Below are positions 34,650 to 43,287 of a stretch of DNA of 64,000 nucleotides, in pieces. The translations under genes were made by a program, and so were the position numbers. Source of the DNA: Castellaniella sp049671645 (GTDB lineage Bacteria > Pseudomonadota > Gammaproteobacteria > Burkholderiales > Burkholderiaceae_B). The stretch spans positions 186,001 through 250,000 of the forward strand of contig NZ_JBATVG010000023.1 in NCBI RefSeq assembly GCF_049671645.1, in the 5' to 3' direction. Within the stretch, counting starts at the first letter, position 1. Each line of letters starts with the position of its first letter. The notes below the pieces were generated by a model. That model searched no databases. It saw nothing but the letters and a program-made list of their open reading frames with translations, and had not been told where the DNA came from.

Positions 34650-35423
34650 TTGAAAAGCATAGACCTCAACGCCGATCTGGGCGAAGGCTTCGGCGATTAC
34701 GCCATGGCCGATGACGCCGCCCTGATGGCACTGATTACTTCGGCCAATATCGCCTGCGGTTTCCACGCCGGCGATTTCACCACCATGGCGCGCACCGTGG
34801 CCCTGGCGGCGCAGCACGGCGTACATATAGGTGCTCACATCGGTTACCCGGACCGCCAGGGCTTCGGGCGGCGCCACGTCGCCTACACGCCCGTCGAAAT
34901 CGCCCGCATGTCGCTGTACCAGCTCGGCGCGCTGGACGCTTTCGCGCGGCAGGCCGGCCTGCGCCTGAGCCATGCGAACTTCCACGGCGCCTTGGGCAAT
35001 CTGTGCTTTGCCGACGAAGACATCGCCTGCGCCGCCTTGTCGGCATTCAAGGACTTCGATCCCGCCCTCAAATTCGTCATCCCGCCACACACGGCGGCGC
35101 ACAGGGCGGCCCAGGCGCTGGGCATCGATGTCGTGGCCTCGTTTCTCGCCGACCGCGCCTACACCCCGGAGGGCTTGCTGGTCAGCCGCGGCACCCCCGG
35201 CGCGGTCATCCATGATCCGGACGCCATATGCCGCAGGGTGCGGCGGGTGCTGCTGGAGGGCGAGGTCGTAGCCATCGACGGCACCGTCCTGAAAATGCCG
35301 GCAGATTCGATTCTGGTGCACGGGGATACGGCGGGGGCGCTCGAGATCACCCGCAAAATCCGGCAGACGGTAGAGGATGCCGGATTCGAACCGAGGGGCT
35401 TCGGGCCGGACAGGCGCGGCTAG
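34650..35423 (+). CDS. pxpA: 5-oxoprolinase subunit PxpA (LamB/YcsF family)
   Basis: A 257-aa LamB/YcsF protein, the third subunit of 5-oxoprolinase. It opens with IDLNADLGEGFGDY and holds TSANIACGFHAGD, HIGAHIGYPDRQGFGRR and the C-terminal ILVHGDTAGALEI. The start is TTG at 34650 with a strong GAAAGGAG five bases before it; no ATG lies nearby in frame. It is 50 bases past pxpC and is followed by a terminator. Confidence 0.94.
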   Translation: MKSIDLNADLGEGFGDYAMADDAALMALITSANIACGFHAGDFTTMARTVALAAQHGVHIGAHIGYPDRQGFGRRHVAYTPVEIARMSLYQLGALDAFARQAGLRLSHANFHGALGNLCFADEDIACAALSAFKDFDPALKFVIPPHTAAHRAAQALGIDVVASFLADRAYTPEGLLVSRGTPGAVIHDPDAICRRVRRVLLEGEVVAIDGTVLKMPADSILVHGDTAGALEITRKIRQTVEDAGFEPRGFGPDRRG

Positions 35424-35442
35424 CCAGCTGCTGGACCGAAGG

Positions 35443-35471
35443 CTTGTCAAGGCTTTTGACAGGTCTTTTTT
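35443..35471 (+). terminator. rho-independent terminator after pxpA
   Basis: Stem CTTGTCAA (35443-35450) pairs with TTGACAGG (35456-35463), with one G-T pair, followed by TC and six T. It lies 20 bases after the pxpA stop and closes the lysR-pxpBCA unit. Confidence 0.75.
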
Positions 35472-35564
35472 CCTTTCCGGCCCCACCCCGGGTACCCCGG
35501 CATATGCTTCGATCCGCGATCACAGTATGCTTGACGCACAGCCCGGAGCCAACTCTATATTCCC

Positions 35565-36911
35565 ATGCGGAAAAAAACCTACACGCCCGATGCCAACTTC
35601 ATCGATCTCCTCATCGATGCGGTGTTCGCGGTCGATATCGACGCGCGCGTGGTGTTCGCCAGCGCCGCATGCGAACGCATCTTCGGCTACACCCCCGAAG
35701 AGATGGTCGGGATGAATATGTTCGACATCATGCTGCCGGAGGATCGTGAACGAACCCGGCAATCCGTGACCGAGATCATGGCCGGCCGCCCCCAGCTTCA
35801 CTTCGAGAATCGCTATGTGCGCAAGGATGGGCAAATCGTCCATCTCATGTGGGCGACACGCTGGTCGCCCACCGATCAAGTGCGGATCGGCGTGGCGCGC
35901 GACATCACCGAGCGCAAGCACGCCGAATCGATCCAGACCTCGCTCTACGCGATCTCCGAAGCTTCTCACGGGGCCGAGGATCTGCTCACGCTGATTCAGC
36001 GCATCCACCGGATCGTCGGCACATTGCTTCCGGCCGACAACTTTTCCGTCGCGCTATACGATCAGAGAACGGGATTGTTGAGCTTTCCCTATTACGCGGA
36101 CGAGTACGACCGCAAGCCCGAACCCTACAGACCACAGGCCGGGACGCTGTACGAGAGGATCCTGCAAAGCGGCCAGCCGCTCCTGCTGCCACGAGAAACA
36201 GTCGTTGCGGATGAGCCGGGCATTCATGTCGGCCCGAGCCCGCTGTGCCAATTGGGCGTTCCTCTCAAATCGCATCGCGGCACCATCGGTGTGCTGATGC
36301 TGAAAAGCTATCCGAACGGCGTGTGCTACAACGAAAAAGACCAGGAATTGCTGCAGTTCATCTCCACCCAGATAGCCACCGCCATAGAAGGCCAGCGCAT
36401 GCAGGCCCGGCTTCAGCACATGGCGCAATACGATCAACTGACCGGACTGCCCAATCGCGGGTTGCTGGATGACCGGCTCAAGACGGCTCTGTCGATAGCG
36501 CGGCGGGCACAAGAGCGGCTGTCCGTGCTTTATCTCGACCTGGACCGGTTCAAACCGGTCAACGACACACTGGGCCACAGCGTGGGCGACCTGCTGCTGC
36601 AGGAAGTCGCCTGCCGCCTGCAGCAGTGCGTGCGCGAATCGGACACCGTGGCGCGCATCGGCGGCGATGAGTTCGTGATCCTCCTTCAGCGTGTGCCTGC
36701 GCCCGGACATGCCGCGGCGGTCGCGGAAAAAATCCACGACGTCATGAGTCGACGGTTCACGCTGGATGGCCACACCCTGACCATCACGCCCAGTATCGGG
36801 ATTGCGCATTACCCCGAGGACGGCGAACTTGCGCAACAGCTCCTCAAGCATGCCGACCAGGCCATGTACCGGGCGAAATATGAAAAGAAACTGAAGACGG
36901 GCGACGTATGA
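35565..36911 (+). CDS. diguanylate cyclase with PAS and GAF sensor domains
   Basis: A 448-aa soluble enzyme predicted to make cyclic-di-GMP. Order: PAS (about residues 10-120, VFAVDIDARVVFASAACERIFG and RIGVARDITERK), GAF (about 125-275) and GGDEF (about 290-445). The catalytic ARIGGDEFVILL is intact, and an RESD sequence five residues before GGDEF is a feedback I-site. No membrane segment is seen. The stop overlaps the start of the uracil-DNA glycosylase gene by four bases. Confidence 0.94.
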   Translation: MRKKTYTPDANFIDLLIDAVFAVDIDARVVFASAACERIFGYTPEEMVGMNMFDIMLPEDRERTRQSVTEIMAGRPQLHFENRYVRKDGQIVHLMWATRWSPTDQVRIGVARDITERKHAESIQTSLYAISEASHGAEDLLTLIQRIHRIVGTLLPADNFSVALYDQRTGLLSFPYYADEYDRKPEPYRPQAGTLYERILQSGQPLLLPRETVVADEPGIHVGPSPLCQLGVPLKSHRGTIGVLMLKSYPNGVCYNEKDQELLQFISTQIATAIEGQRMQARLQHMAQYDQLTGLPNRGLLDDRLKTALSIARRAQERLSVLYLDLDRFKPVNDTLGHSVGDLLLQEVACRLQQCVRESDTVARIGGDEFVILLQRVPAPGHAAAVAEKIHDVMSRRFTLDGHTLTITPSIGIAHYPEDGELAQQLLKHADQAMYRAKYEKKLKTGDV

Positions 36912-37633
36912 CAGCAAGACAAGACACGGACCTGGACAACGCCAGCACCGCCATCGCGCGCGTACTCGCGGGCAGCCTGCAGGTGCTGGCATTTCCCAGC
37001 GCAAGCCACGTCTACAACCCGCTGATCTATATGTGGTCGGCGCACCGCGAATACTTGCAGCGGTACGGCGCCCGGACGGGCCGGATACTGCTGGTGGGCA
37101 TGAACCCCGGCCCCTGGGGCATGGCCCAGACCGGCGTCCCCTTTGGAGAGGTCTCCGTAGCGCGCGACTGGCTGAAGATCGAAAAGCCCTTGGACGGACC
37201 GCTGCCGGAGCAGCACGAAAAATATCCGATTGCCGGCTTTGCCTGCCGCCGCAGCGAAGGCAGCGGGGATCGCTTCTGGGCTTGGGCGCAGCGGCGCTTT
37301 GGCAGCCCGGACCGATTCTTCCAGGACATCTTCGTCTGGAACTACTGCCCCTTGCTGTTTCTGCGCAATAACCGCAACCTGGTCCCCGAACAATTGCACA
37401 AGGCCGAACGCGAACCCTTGTTCGGCATCTGCGACGCGGCGCTGGGCGCCGTGATTCACGCCATCCGGCCACGGGCAGTCATCGGCATCGGACGCTTTGC
37501 CCTCGGCCGCGCGCAGGCCGTCACGAGCGCCGGCATACCGACCGCCTACCTGCTGCACCCCAGCCCGGCCAATCCCACGGCCAATCGAGGCTGGGCGGAC
37601 AGCGCCGATCAGACCCTGGCCCCCTGGCTGTGA
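36908..37633 (+). CDS. SMUG1-type uracil-DNA glycosylase family protein
   Basis: A 241-aa base-excision repair enzyme of the SMUG1 branch. The active-site motif GMNPGPWGMAQTGVPFG and the DNA-intercalating motif HPSPANP are both clear, with FVWNYCPLLFL between. It would remove uracil or oxidised pyrimidines from DNA. It starts inside the stop of the diguanylate cyclase gene (ATGA), an unusual pairing. It converges on a LysR gene 52 bases away. Confidence 0.9.
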   Translation: MTARQDTDLDNASTAIARVLAGSLQVLAFPSASHVYNPLIYMWSAHREYLQRYGARTGRILLVGMNPGPWGMAQTGVPFGEVSVARDWLKIEKPLDGPLPEQHEKYPIAGFACRRSEGSGDRFWAWAQRRFGSPDRFFQDIFVWNYCPLLFLRNNRNLVPEQLHKAEREPLFGICDAALGAVIHAIRPRAVIGIGRFALGRAQAVTSAGIPTAYLLHPSPANPTANRGWADSADQTLAPWL

Positions 37634-37685
37634 CGGCCCGGCGGTGCCGCCGCCGAACCGCGGCCGGCCATGCCGCCTGCGCAGC

Positions 37686-38591
37686 CTAAGGCTCGATAGT
37701 CAGAAACTTCAAGCGCAGCAGCGCGTCCTTGGCGAGTTCGACGACCGATTCCATCTGCTGGTTGTGCGACGCCGTCAGATAGGAAATATAGAATTTCGCC
37801 GGCGCGATCGGAGGATCGCACGGGAGAGTGCGCACCACCCCCATCGTGAGCATCTCCTTCAACAGCGGCAGAGGCAGGATCGCAATGGCGTGTCCGGCGG
37901 CCGTCAGCCTGGCGATCAAGGCCAGGGAATTGCTGGTGCTCAGCGAATGCGGCTGCGTGCCGCCGCTGCCGAGCCAGCTCTCCACCACCGCATGCAAGGT
38001 GGAGGGGGCCGAATGGGTCGCGATGTTCAGGCCACGCGCATCCCGGGGACGGAAGGGGTTCGCCGAAATCGGCATCGAAGAGGACGCGACCCAAGCGAAA
38101 GGCATCCCGCCGATGAAACAGTCCGTAATGTCCGGTCCTGTCGAGGGATTGGTCAGCAATGCCATGTCCAGCTCTTTGGCGTTCAGCTTCCGGTTCAGCA
38201 CGGAGCCCACGTCGACCGTGATTTCCAGTTCCAATGACGGGAAGTGCTCTTTGATGTGCGCGATGACCTCGGTCAGCCCCACCGTGGCGGAACACTCGTC
38301 GGCGCCCAGCCTGAGCTTGGTCGCGTCGTCGCGCCCCTTCCGGAAATGCTCCAGCTGGCGGCTGCTATGCAGGGCCTGCTCGGCGTGCCGAAGCGCGGCC
38401 ATGCCGGTCTCCGTCAGCGTCATCCGCTGCCCTGTCCGCTCGAACAGTTTCGCCTCCAGGGCGCTTTCCAGTTCGCGGATGCGCGCGGAGATCGCCGGCT
38501 GGGAAAGGTGCATGTGCCGCGCAGCGGCATGCGTGCTGCCGAGATGGGCCGCCCAATAGAACGCCTCAAGCTGACTTAGGGTTATCCGCAT
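37686..38591 (-). CDS. LysR-family regulator of the catabolic block
   Basis: A 301-aa LysR regulator with a normal winged helix (residues 5-65: LSQLEAFYWAAHLGSTHAAA and LSQPAISARIRELESAL). It is divergent from the RraA-like aldolase and TRAP genes; an inverted repeat lies in between. It probably senses a substrate or intermediate of that block. The inducer is unknown. Confidence 0.92.
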   Translation of the reverse strand: MRITLSQLEAFYWAAHLGSTHAAARHMHLSQPAISARIRELESALEAKLFERTGQRMTLTETGMAALRHAEQALHSSRQLEHFRKGRDDATKLRLGADECSATVGLTEVIAHIKEHFPSLELEITVDVGSVLNRKLNAKELDMALLTNPSTGPDITDCFIGGMPFAWVASSSMPISANPFRPRDARGLNIATHSAPSTLHAVVESWLGSGGTQPHSLSTSNSLALIARLTAAGHAIAILPLPLLKEMLTMGVVRTLPCDPPIAPAKFYISYLTASHNQQMESVVELAKDALLRLKFLTIEP

Positions 38592-38595
38592 GATA

Positions 38596-38658
38596 AGAAT
38601 ATCTTTTCAAGTCGACGGAATTCGTGATTATTAAGAACAATAAGCTGCATGATATTCT
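38596..38658. promoter_or_regulatory. candidate LysR sites in the divergent spacer
   Basis: AGAATATC (38596-38603) and its exact inverse GATATTCT (38651-38658) lie 47 bases apart in the A/T-rich spacer just upstream of the LysR gene. The wide spacing could reflect separate recognition and activation sites of a LysR tetramer. Evidence is positional only. Confidence 0.35.
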
Positions 38659-38710
38659 GAACTTGCCAATTATAAATGTGATTTATTTTAATAAAAGTGA
38701 CACTTCCAGC

Positions 38711-39400
38711 ATGTATTTAATTCACCCCTTGCCCGCTCCGATTCCGGCCACGGAACTAGCATACCTTGCTCGCGCCGAGCCGGCGAACATCGGCCACTTC
38801 CGTTCCAGCGGATTTATGGATAGCGAAATACGCAGCCACGACAAGGGCATCAAAGTGGCGGGCACGGCCGTCACCGTGCAAATGCCGGGCACGGACGGGG
38901 GCATTATGCATTACGCAATGGGCTGCGTGCGCAAAGGCGACATCCTCGTGATAGACCGCTGCGGCGAATCCACCACGGCGGCATTTGGCGGCGCCATGGC
39001 TTTCGCGGCGGCGCAGGCAGGCGTGGCGGCCCTGATCGTCGACGGCAAAGTCACGGACCTGGGAGAATTACGCCAGTATGGCGTTCCCGTATGGTCCCGC
39101 GGCCCTTCCGTGGTGACGACCCGGGTGCTGGAACAGGACGGGACGTTCTGCTGCGCGATCAGCTGCGGCGGCGTATCCGTCCATCCGGGCGACGCGGTGC
39201 TCGCCGATGAAAACGGTGTCCTGGTGCTGCGCCCGGATGAAATCCGCGCCGAGGCGAAAAAGGCGATCGAATTGCAGGAAAAAGAAAAAATCACATTGAG
39301 CAGGCTTCGAGCAGGAGAACGTTTTCCTGATATTGTCGGATCTCGTTTCGCGATTGAAAGAAATTCGATCATCGCTGATTCAAGGATATTATCCGCCTGA
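38711..39400 (+). CDS. RraA-like / 4-hydroxy-4-methyl-2-oxoglutarate aldolase family protein
   Basis: A 229-aa member of the RraA/HMG-aldolase family. The fold markers VAGTAVTVQMPGTDGG, GDILVIDRCGE and GVSVHPGDAVLADENGVLVL are present. The family catalytic pattern is G-X20-R-D-X2-E/D; here it reads G94-X20-T115-D116-X2-E119, so the arginine is replaced by threonine. Activity as an HMG or oxaloacetate aldolase is therefore uncertain. The ATG at 38711 gives the family-typical N-terminus. It leads the block with TRAP operon 3. Confidence 0.88.
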   Translation: MYLIHPLPAPIPATELAYLARAEPANIGHFRSSGFMDSEIRSHDKGIKVAGTAVTVQMPGTDGGIMHYAMGCVRKGDILVIDRCGESTTAAFGGAMAFAAAQAGVAALIVDGKVTDLGELRQYGVPVWSRGPSVVTTRVLEQDGTFCCAISCGGVSVHPGDAVLADENGVLVLRPDEIRAEAKKAIELQEKEKITLSRLRAGERFPDIVGSRFAIERNSIIADSRILSA

Positions 39401-39446
39401 TAAAAATAGAGATCTGGATTATGTGTTTTTCCCCGAGGAGGTTGTG

Positions 39447-40481
39447 ATGAGGAAGATTGTTTGTGGTTTTGTACTGGCTGCGATGCATTTTGGCGTCGCC
39501 GCGGCTGAATTGCCCGAAACCCACTTCAAAGTGGTCGGCGGAGGCAGTCACAATTACACGTTTGGCGCCGTCGAGAAGCCCTTCTGGGGCAAAACGCTGC
39601 CGGAAGCTTCCGACGGCCGCGTCACCGCGGATCTCACCGGACTGGCCGAAAGCGGCTTGAAAGGCCCCGAGGTCATCCGCCTGATGCGCTCCGGCGCGCT
39701 GGACATCGGCATGGGCGTGTTCGCCTACGTCAGCGGAGACGACGCGATGTTCGAAGGCATTGACCTGCCCGGCATGGCGCCCGACATTGACGCGGCCTAC
39801 AAGATTGCGAAGGCGTACAAGCCCGTGCTGGACAAACGCATGCTGGACCGCCATGGCATCAAGCTGCTGGCGACCGTCGCTTACACGGCCCAGGTCTTCT
39901 TTTGCCGCGAACCCGTCAATCAACTGAGCGACCTGAAGGGCCGCAAGATCAGAACCCGCGGGCGCAACATGGCCGACTACGTCAGCGCATTGGGCGCGAA
40001 CCCCGTCACGATCCCGTTCGCCGAAGTGGTGACCGCGCTGCAGACCGGGGTGATCGACTGCGCCGTCACGGGCATCGGCTCGGGCAACGCCGCAAAATGG
40101 TACGAAGTGGCCAACAACCTCTATAACCTGCCCATCGACTGGTCTGTCGGTTTCTACGGCATCGGCATCAAGCGCTGGCAGAAACTGGACCCCGCCGTCC
40201 GGGCGCTGATGGAACGACAGTCACAAACGCTCGAGGACAGGCTGTGGGAGGAAACCAAGCGCGAGAACGAATACGCGCTGGCCTGCAACACGGGCGAAGG
40301 CGAGTGCCAGATCCACACCAAGGCAAACATGCACGCTGCAGCGCCCAGCGTCCAAGAGCGCGAGGAACTGCGCGGCATCGCACAGAACATCGCCAAGCAG
40401 TGGGGTGAGCGCTGCGGCGCCGACTGCGTCCGCGAATGGAACGAAACGGCAGGAGTCGCGGCAGGCGTCACCATCCAATAA
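39447..40481 (+). CDS. TRAP transporter substrate-binding protein, third operon
   Basis: A 344-aa periplasmic receptor with a Sec signal peptide (KIVCGFVLAAMHFGVAAA). DctP features: GRKIRTRGRNMADYVSALGA with the ligand arginine and VVTALQTGVIDCAVTG. Four cysteines near the C-terminus (ACNTGEGECQ and RCGADCV) could form disulfides, which is unusual for the family. The ATG at 39447 has a strong GAGGAGG five bases upstream. It follows the RraA-like gene by 46 bases and precedes dctQ and dctM. Confidence 0.92.
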   Translation: MRKIVCGFVLAAMHFGVAAAELPETHFKVVGGGSHNYTFGAVEKPFWGKTLPEASDGRVTADLTGLAESGLKGPEVIRLMRSGALDIGMGVFAYVSGDDAMFEGIDLPGMAPDIDAAYKIAKAYKPVLDKRMLDRHGIKLLATVAYTAQVFFCREPVNQLSDLKGRKIRTRGRNMADYVSALGANPVTIPFAEVVTALQTGVIDCAVTGIGSGNAAKWYEVANNLYNLPIDWSVGFYGIGIKRWQKLDPAVRALMERQSQTLEDRLWEETKRENEYALACNTGEGECQIHTKANMHAAAPSVQEREELRGIAQNIAKQWGERCGADCVREWNETAGVAAGVTIQ

Positions 40482-40507
40482 ACCATCAGACGACAAGCAA
40501 GCAGGCC

Positions 40508-41131
40508 ATGACCATCCGATCTACATCCCCCTCGTTGCAAGCGCTGAATCGAATCGCCGGTTTCGGCTCCTGGATCGGCGGCTTCGGCCTGCTGCTGTCG
40601 TCCCTGTACATTGCCGTGGACCTGATCTGCCGGAAGTTCTTCGGCTGGTCCATCGGAGGCGCGGACGAGATCGCGGGCTACGTTCTTGCCGGCGTCAGCG
40701 CCTGGGCCTTCCCGATCGCGCTGTTGCGACGTTCGCATATCCGGGTGGATGTGCTTTATGTGCACGCTCCGCGCGCCCTGCGAACGGCGATGGACCTGTT
40801 CGCCCTGGCGTGCCTGGCGGTATTCATCGGATTGCTGACTTATCAGGCCTGGCTGGTGCTGGAAGATTCCATTTCCTTCAAAGCCATATCAAACACCCCC
40901 CTGCAAGTGCCTCTATGGATTCCTCAATCCATCTGGTTCGCGGGCTATGTGTTCTTCATCGTCACCATCACCTGCCTGCTCATGATCTCGCTCGCCCTCC
41001 TGATCCGCAAGCGGGCCGGCGACGTTGGGAAGCTGATCGGCATCAACTCCGTCGAGGAAGAGATCAGTGAAGAGGTCAGGCCCGACCTCAACGAGCCCGA
41101 CACCCGCGCGGCGACCGACCTGAAGGTATAG
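40508..41131 (+). CDS. TRAP transporter small permease, third operon
   Basis: A 207-aa DctQ protein with four membrane segments and the marks ADEIAGYVLAGVSAWAFPIALLRRSHIRVDV. A charged C-terminal tail rich in Glu and Asp follows (NSVEEEISEEVRPDL). ATG at 40508 is 26 bases after dctP and fits the hydrophobic start of the family. Confidence 0.9.
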   Translation: MTIRSTSPSLQALNRIAGFGSWIGGFGLLLSSLYIAVDLICRKFFGWSIGGADEIAGYVLAGVSAWAFPIALLRRSHIRVDVLYVHAPRALRTAMDLFALACLAVFIGLLTYQAWLVLEDSISFKAISNTPLQVPLWIPQSIWFAGYVFFIVTITCLLMISLALLIRKRAGDVGKLIGINSVEEEISEEVRPDLNEPDTRAATDLKV

Positions 41132-41139
41132 AGACCCCT

Positions 41140-42429
41140 ATGTTGTCTGTGACCGTAACCCTGCTGCTCGGCCTTCTGGCCTTGAGCGTGACCGCCGCCG
41201 CCAGCGTCGGAATCCTCGGCATTGCGCTGGCCGAACTGTATTCCCCTTTGTCCCTGACAAACGCGCTGGGCGAACTGGCCTGGGGATCCAGCGCCGAATT
41301 TCTGCTGGTCGCCATCCCGCTGTACGTGCTGATGGGAGAACTGCTGGTCAGCTCGGGCGTGGCCGGGAAAATGTACGGCGCAGTTTCAAAATGGGTCTCA
41401 TGGTTGCCCGGCGGATTGATGAACGCGAACATCGGCGCCTCCGCCCTGTTCGCCGCAACCAGCGGATCGAGCGTGGCGACCGCCGCCACGATCTCGACCC
41501 TGGCTTTGCCCGAGCAGAGGAAATCCGGGTACGGAGCCCCTTTGTTCCTGGGCTCCATCGCCGCCGGCGGGACTCTGGGCATCCTGATTCCGCCCTCCAT
41601 CAACATGATCGTCTTTGCCCTGATCGCCAATGTGTCGGTCCCCAAGCTGTATCTGGCCGCCACCATACCCGCGCTGATCCTGACGAGCCTTTTCGTCCTG
41701 TTGATCGTCTGCGCCTGCCTGATCCGGCCCAGCCTGGCCGGCGCCCGCCTCAGCGTGACGCGAAAAGAGCGGATCCAGAGCCTGCCGCACCTGCTGCCCC
41801 CCCTGGCGATATTCGGACTGGTGATTGGCGTGATCTACGGAGGCATCGCCACGGCCAGCGAATCCGCCGCCCTGGGCGTGATCGCGGCATTGGCGCTGGC
41901 AGGCTACAAAGGGGCGCTGACCATCGCGATGCTGCGCCAGGCATTCGAATCCACCATGCGCACGACGGGCATGATCGTCCTGATCACGCTGTCCGCATTT
42001 TTCCTGAATTTCGTCCTGTCTTCCATCGGCCTGACGACGATGCTGGTCGACTTCGTCACCGGCCTGTCCCTGTCCCCCCTGGGGACCATGCTGGCGATCA
42101 TCGTGTTCTATCTCATCCTGGGTTGTTTCATGGACACCCTGGCGATGCTGGTCACCACGGCTCCCCTGACCGTGCCCATCGTCGTCGCGATGGGGTTCGA
42201 CCCGGTGTGGTTCGGCGTCGTCATGATTCTGCTCTGCGAGATGGGGCAACTGACGCCGCCCTTCGGCATGAACCTGTTCGTGGTCCAAAGCATCCGGGCG
42301 GAAGGTCAATTCATCGACGTGGTGTACGGAATCCTGCCGTTCTGCCTGGCGTTGCTGCTGATGCTGGCGCTGATGCTGATGTTCCCGGAACTGGCGCTGT
42401 GGCTGCCGTTTCATGTGGCCGTCTCGTGA
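41140..42429 (+). CDS. TRAP transporter large permease, third operon
   Basis: A 429-aa DctM protein. Family marks: ATSGSSVATAATISTLALPE, SIAAGGTLGILIPPSINMIV, GIATASESAALG and LTPPFGMNLFVVQSIRAEG. It starts eight bases after the small permease. The gene order P-Q-M is the same as in the other two minus-strand operons here, unlike the Q-M-P order of the fourth. Confidence 0.94.
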   Translation: MLSVTVTLLLGLLALSVTAAASVGILGIALAELYSPLSLTNALGELAWGSSAEFLLVAIPLYVLMGELLVSSGVAGKMYGAVSKWVSWLPGGLMNANIGASALFAATSGSSVATAATISTLALPEQRKSGYGAPLFLGSIAAGGTLGILIPPSINMIVFALIANVSVPKLYLAATIPALILTSLFVLLIVCACLIRPSLAGARLSVTRKERIQSLPHLLPPLAIFGLVIGVIYGGIATASESAALGVIAALALAGYKGALTIAMLRQAFESTMRTTGMIVLITLSAFFLNFVLSSIGLTTMLVDFVTGLSLSPLGTMLAIIVFYLILGCFMDTLAMLVTTAPLTVPIVVAMGFDPVWFGVVMILLCEMGQLTPPFGMNLFVVQSIRAEGQFIDVVYGILPFCLALLLMLALMLMFPELALWLPFHVAVS

Positions 42430-42486
42430 CGTTCCCCAGGTAATGGGCCGGATGCCCATATTTCAACTATGCGAGGAGATTCACGC

Positions 42487-43050
42487 GTGACCGTTTCCAA
42501 TCTGAAAACAGTACCGCTGGCATGCAACATGCCGGACGACGCCGATTTTTCCCCCTATGGAAGAATCGTCCAGTATTCCCATGAAAGCCCGGCGAACCTC
42601 AAGTCCGGTTCGGTGGAGTCATGGCTCCTGCCTTTCGAATCCGCCTCCCCCGCGCACATCATGTTCAATCGGTATCACAACAACGACCGGCGGTTTTCCG
42701 TGATGGAGAAGCATCTGGACGTGACACAGTGCTTCTTCCCCCTGGGAAACACGCCGTTCATCATGGTCGTGGGCGTGGAATCACAAGGCAATCAGCCTTT
42801 TTCCGTCGATGACGTGAAGGCTTTTTATATTCGGGGCGACCAGGGCGTATTGCTGTGGCGCAATGTATGGCATTCCCTGGCCCGATTCGCCGTCGGATCC
42901 GACCATATAGATCTGGCCTTCATCACGGACCGGAGCACCCAGGACGAAATCGAAAGCAGCCTGGCGGGCGGCGAAGCACCGTCGCGGACGCTTTTCACCG
43001 ACTTCAAGAATACCGACGAGATTCAATTCCTGGTCCGGGACCCCTTGTGA
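42487..43050 (+). CDS. ureidoglycolate lyase (AllA) family protein
   Basis: A 187-aa cupin-like protein of the AllA family. The region VMEKHLDVTQCFFPLGNTPF, then FIMVVGV, AFYIRGDQGVLLWRNVWH and FITDRS, aligns by eye with E. coli AllA (ERHPLGTQAF, GVNYHRNVWHHPLF, LTIDR). AllA splits ureidoglycolate to glyoxylate and urea. Here no other allantoin genes are present, so a different ureido or hydroxy-acid substrate is possible. GTG at 42487 has GAGGAG eight bases upstream; the ATG at 42469 lies over that ribosome site and is less likely. Confidence 0.85.
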   Translation: MTVSNLKTVPLACNMPDDADFSPYGRIVQYSHESPANLKSGSVESWLLPFESASPAHIMFNRYHNNDRRFSVMEKHLDVTQCFFPLGNTPFIMVVGVESQGNQPFSVDDVKAFYIRGDQGVLLWRNVWHSLARFAVGSDHIDLAFITDRSTQDEIESSLAGGEAPSRTLFTDFKNTDEIQFLVRDPL

Positions 43051-43229
43051 CAGACCTATTTTCTTTCCTCAACGGGGTCATTCTCAGATATGTCATCACA
43101 CGACATACATCTTGAAAATGAAGTGGCGTATGAAATCAGAATGCCCAGCAATACATTCATAAGTATCAGTTAACTATCTGTTTAAGCGCTCAGAAGAACT
43201 AAGGCATTCCGTCACATTCATATTTACTT

Positions 43230-43243
43230 ATACGATGACGTAT
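43230..43243. promoter_or_regulatory. candidate operator upstream of TRAP operon 4
   Basis: ATACG-(4)-CGTAT inverted repeat, 44 bases before the fourth dctQ start, in a 237-base A/T-rich spacer (43051-43287) that must hold the promoter of the amidase/KdgD operon. The repeat resembles GntR-type operators in size, but no GntR gene is close. Confidence 0.3.
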
Positions 43244-43287
43244 CACAACACCTGATAGACATCAAGCAGAAATTTTTCGGGAGACAA

